Of a stretch of 64,000 nt of DNA, positions 60,588-64,000 are shown piece after piece. Position 1 is the stretch's first letter. Every line of letters starts with the position of its first letter. The notes beneath the pieces were generated by a model that saw only the letters and a list, made by a program, of their open reading frames with translations, made no database searches and was not told the origin of the DNA. The translations under genes and the position numbers were made by a program. This DNA comes from Quillaja saponaria (Eukaryota > Streptophyta > Magnoliopsida > Fabales > Quillajaceae): contig CM055613.1 in NCBI GenBank assembly GCA_029379385.1, positions 24,401,652-24,465,651 of the forward strand, in the 5' to 3' direction.

Positions 60588-63500
60588 TTAATCATCTTGC
60601 ATATTATTGTCAGAATTGTATTCAAAACCAACTTCTTCGCCATCCATTTCTAATTCATCATTATCCTCTTCATCATCATCTTCATTTTCAAGAATATCAT
60701 CATATTCTTCTTCAATTATGTCATCATTAACAACAAATCTAGCTTCATTTATTTCATTAGGATCCACTTCTTCACTTGGATCATCACGTACAAGAACTCC
60801 AGGTGCATCCAAATCTAGGCCCACAGTAACTGGAACCGGTACATTCAATTCAACTTCTTGAAATATATCATCATCTAAAGGTTGCACATCATCACTTGGT
60901 GTGTCACTGGACTGAAAATTAAAATTGTTCCTGGCCGCCATGTTACAAATTGCCCACCAATCATTTCTTTTTTTACTTGGATAGCTAGCATAATAAACTT
61001 GGTGAGCTTGAGCAGCTAATATGAAAGGCTCATATGAGGCAAGTCTTGACTTATGATTGATATCTACTAGACCGTGCAAAGAATCTATTTTCATCCCTCT
61101 ATAAGAATCATACCAATCACACTGAAAGAGCACAATTCTATTATTTCCAAAATATTGCATCTCTATTATGTCAGTTAGCATACCATAGAAATCTCGCTCA
61201 TCAACGCCATAACAACTCCCTTTCACACGAACGCCACTATTCATAGACTTTTTGTCATCTCCATATGAAAGCGTGTGAAACTTGAACCCATTAACAAAGT
61301 AGCCATTAAAACACCTCACTTGCCTCATTGGTGGGAAAGCAATATCCACAATACGTGGATCAGTGATCTTATCATCAAGTGCCTATATGATAAACTAAAC
61401 TTAATAATTGTATGAACTAAATGTATAGTTGTTTATGCCTAACAATAGAAATAAATAAATAAATAAATAAAATAATAATAAAATAAAAAAACTAACCTGT
61501 TGTTGAAGCCAATCTGCAAATTTAGACTCAACTAATTTTTGAATTAGGTCCTCAGAATAATTTGGATGCTCATTCGATAGTATTTGACAAAACTCACTAT
61601 ATTTCATATTGAGAGTGTAAGTCACTATTGAAATGTAAGTGTTGCATACAAAAAATTTAATGTGAGATAGCCTGACTTACCTTACATATGGCTCAATCTC
61701 TATTGTATTCAGCAAAACATAAATCTTTGCTGCTTGTAACTGAATATCAGTAAGCGGTATTGTTTTATGAAAACCAAATGCACGACCAGATTGACAAAAA
61801 ATTGAAAGGCGCACATTACAATCCATATTTCCACCATCATCTTGACGAGGCACACGATTTAACTTTGTTGGAACGTTTGACTCAAAATACATTGCACAAA
61901 AATTGGAAATTTCTTCTAAGCAATAGGCCTCACATATAGAACCTTCGACACAAGCCTTGTTTCTGGCCTTTTTCTTTAAATTAAACATCATCCTACAAAC
62001 AATATTTTTAATTAGGAAATGAATATACTTTAAAAGTACAAATACGATTAGTTTAAGACCAATATAATAACCTTTCAAATGGATACATCCAACGATAATG
62101 CACAGGTCCACCCACTTTTGCTTCATAAGGTATGTGCACAGTCAAATGTTCCATTGAGTCAAAAAAACCCATTACTAATATTTTCTCCAACTTGCACAAA
62201 GTGACAACAATATTTTTCTCAAGCATCTTCATATGCTCCACACATAATTCTTTCATAAATAAATCTCTGAAAAAATTACTAAGCTCAGTAAATGCTTCCT
62301 ATATACTTTTCGGTAAGTAATCGCGAAATACAATCGGGATTAGTCTTTGCATGAACACGTGACAATCATGGCTTTTCATACAAGACAACTTGGATTCATC
62401 CATGTCCACACAACGACCTAAATTTGAAGTATACCCGTCAGGAAGCCTTAAGCCTTTTATCCATTGACATACTTCCTTCACTTGAGGTTTAGACAAGCTG
62501 TAAGAAGCTTTTGGCATAACAAGTTTCCCATTAACATTAGTCAACTCCAACTCGGGACGCTTACAAAATAATTGCAAATCCATCCTCCCATTTGGATTGT
62601 CCTTGGTTTTACCTTTCATATTCATCACTGTATTGAATACATTATCAAAAACATTCTTCTCAATATGCATTACATCAAGATTGTGTCGAATAAGATTAGT
62701 TGACCAATAAGGCAATTCCCAAAATATACTTATTTTTGCCCAATTATGTTGTTTCCCAAATCCTGAAATTATTTGTTTACCGAATGCATTTCCAAAAGTT
62801 ATCTGATTAAGTCTTCTGAGACGATCCCAAACTTCTTCCCCAGACAACCGTGGTGGAGCAAAGCTTTCTCTGTTGTGTTCTTTTTGAATTTATCTTTTTG
62901 CTTTCTGAAAGGATGATCAATAGGTAAGAATTGTCGATGACAATCAAACCAGCACTGTTTATGACTATGAGAAAGACGAAAAGATTTTGTTTGTTCCATG
63001 TAATATGGACAAGCCAAATTTCCATGTGTACTCCAACCCGATAGCATTCCATAAGCAGGAAAGTCACTAATGGTCCACATAAGTGCAGCTCTCATTATAA
63101 AATTTTCACCCCTGTATGCATCATAAGTGTTAACTCCCACATCCCACAACTTCTTGAAGTCATCAATAAGAGGTCTCAAGTAGATATCTAAATTTTGCTT
63201 TGGAGACTTAGGACCAGGAATGACCAATGTCAAGAATAAATATTGCTCTTTCATGCACATGTTAGGAGGCAAGTTGTAAGGAGTAACAAAAACGGGCCAT
63301 ATAGAATGACCATTTGATGAATGACCGAATGGGCAAAACCCATCGGTGGCAAGACCCAATCTAATATTTCTTGGTTCGTCTGAGAATGATGGATAGTTGT
63401 CATCAAAGTGTTTCCATGCTTCTCCATCACTTGGGTGAATCATTATACCATTAGCACATCTCTGATCATGCCAAGTCATATGTTGAGCAGTGTTCTTTGA

Positions 63501-64000
63501 CATAAAGAGCCTTTGGAGCCTAGGTGCAAGTGGAAAGTGACGCAAAATTTTGTAAGGTACATCAATCTTACTTGATCGAGTCTTGGGTTAATATCTCGAA
63601 TGCCCACATATACGACATTCTCGCAACTTCTATCCTCTTCGCCATAGTAAAGCATACAATCATTGGGACATACATGTATCTTCTCATATCCAAGTCCTAA
63701 TTTCTTGACCATTTGCTTAGATCGGTAAAAATTTTCAGGTAATTTCTCATCTTTAGGCAACATACCTTTAATAATTGAAATAAGTCGGTCATATAAGCTC
63801 TCACTCATATTAAACTCTGATTTACAGTTTAATAGTTGTGTTACTGCCGATACCGACTATGCCAGTCACAACCTTCCCATAATGGCTCATCAGCATTTTT
63901 CTACAAGTCATACAAATTTTGGGCATCACAATTCGGCTCCTCGCGAATCAGACTCTCATCGTCCCAATTAAAATCTGGACCAGCAGCATCCAAAACCATA
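60588..64000 (-). pseudogene. CACTA TNP2-type transposase (Transposase_21), broken and partial
   Basis: This is the catalytic transposase gene of the element, entering from the right edge. Domains in minus order are: a Transposase-associated N region (EPLWEGCDWHS); the Transposase_21 core (APRLQRLFMSKNTAQHMTWH, RNIRLGLATDGFCPFG, DFPAYGMLSGWSTHG, RHNLDVMHIEKNVFDNV); a DUF4218 part (FFRDLFMKELCVEHMKMLE, VHIPYEAKVGGPVHYRWMYP); and a DUF4216 exon at 61349-60588 (DWYDSYRGMKIDSLHGLVDI) with a very acidic tail. Lesions seen are TAG at 63901-63903, a frame shift near 63850, a frame shift near 63615 with TAA at 63588-63590, a frame shift near 62875 and TAG at 62299-62301. It therefore cannot make a full transposase. 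Confidence 0.88.

Larger units (their letters stand above)
57094..64000 (-). mobile_element. CACTA (En/Spm) DNA transposon, left part
   Basis: CACTACAAGAAAAA at 57094 is the canonical CACTA terminus, preceded by att, the possible 3-bp target copy. The next 380 bases are packed with TTTGTGGG/CCCACAAA words in both directions, the subterminal transposase-binding repeats of this class. Two genes follow on the minus strand: a Transposase_24-type gene (57720-60463) and a TNP2-type gene (60588 to beyond the edge). The other end of the element lies right of the window, so its length exceeds 6.9 kb. Confidence 0.92.

Noticed and set aside
60607..60861. Plus-strand Ser-rich frame
   Set aside because: It is the antisense of the acidic tail of the DUF4216 exon.

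Overview
This is a stretch of nuclear plant DNA, most likely from a eudicot. It is AT-rich, its genes have plant-type GT-AG introns, and between the genes lie plant transposable elements (LTR elements, Helitrons, a LINE relic and a CACTA element). I could not determine the species. Seven host genes are supported. From left to right they are: the first exon of an ABCC (MRP) transporter (minus, running off the left edge); the spindle-checkpoint gene MAD2 (plus); a GT-1/GT-4 trihelix transcription factor (minus); a YqaJ/lambda-exonuclease-fold nuclease (plus); a 58-residue plant protein (plus); the F-box protein SKIP14 (minus); and the signal recognition particle subunit SRP72 (minus). All exon chains listed were rebuilt by hand from reading frame, homology and splice sites, and their lengths sum to whole codons.

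Layout. 1-13.3 kb is genic (ABCC, MAD2, trihelix factor). 13.3-31.8 kb is an island of transposable elements. It holds a 4.6-kb solo-LTR-like element (15014-19639, target duplication aaatg) with a 1.2-kb non-autonomous Helitron nested inside it, then a LINE RNase H fragment, then a 9.4-kb decayed Helitron (22470-31826) with relics of Rep/helicase and RPA-like genes. 31.8-47.9 kb is a second genic block (YqaJ nuclease, small protein, SKIP14, SRP72). 48.7-64 kb is again transposable elements. It has a second member of the 15-kb LTR family (48757-52530, target duplication attgt), a 2.1-kb LTR with 9-bp inverted ends, a fragment resembling Ty3 Tat/Athila LTRs, and the left 6.9 kb of a CACTA (En/Spm) element that continues past the window.

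The host genes are ordinary housekeeping and regulatory loci and do not form an operon or shared pathway. From memory, MAD2, a GT-type trihelix gene and SKIP14 are also close neighbours in Arabidopsis (the At3g25980-At3g26000 area), so the order looks like conserved microsynteny opened up by the 13.3-31.8 kb insertions. MAD2 has a perfect match to the G2/M-phase MSA promoter element, plus two further core motifs.

I found no convincing new biological system. The most interesting structures are the precisely bounded nested transposons, the CACTA element with an open TNPA/Transposase_24-type gene beside a clearly broken TNP2 gene, a tandem array of about 169 bp in an intron of that open gene, the 16-nt MAD2 microexon, and an apparent one-base frameshift in the ABCC exon.
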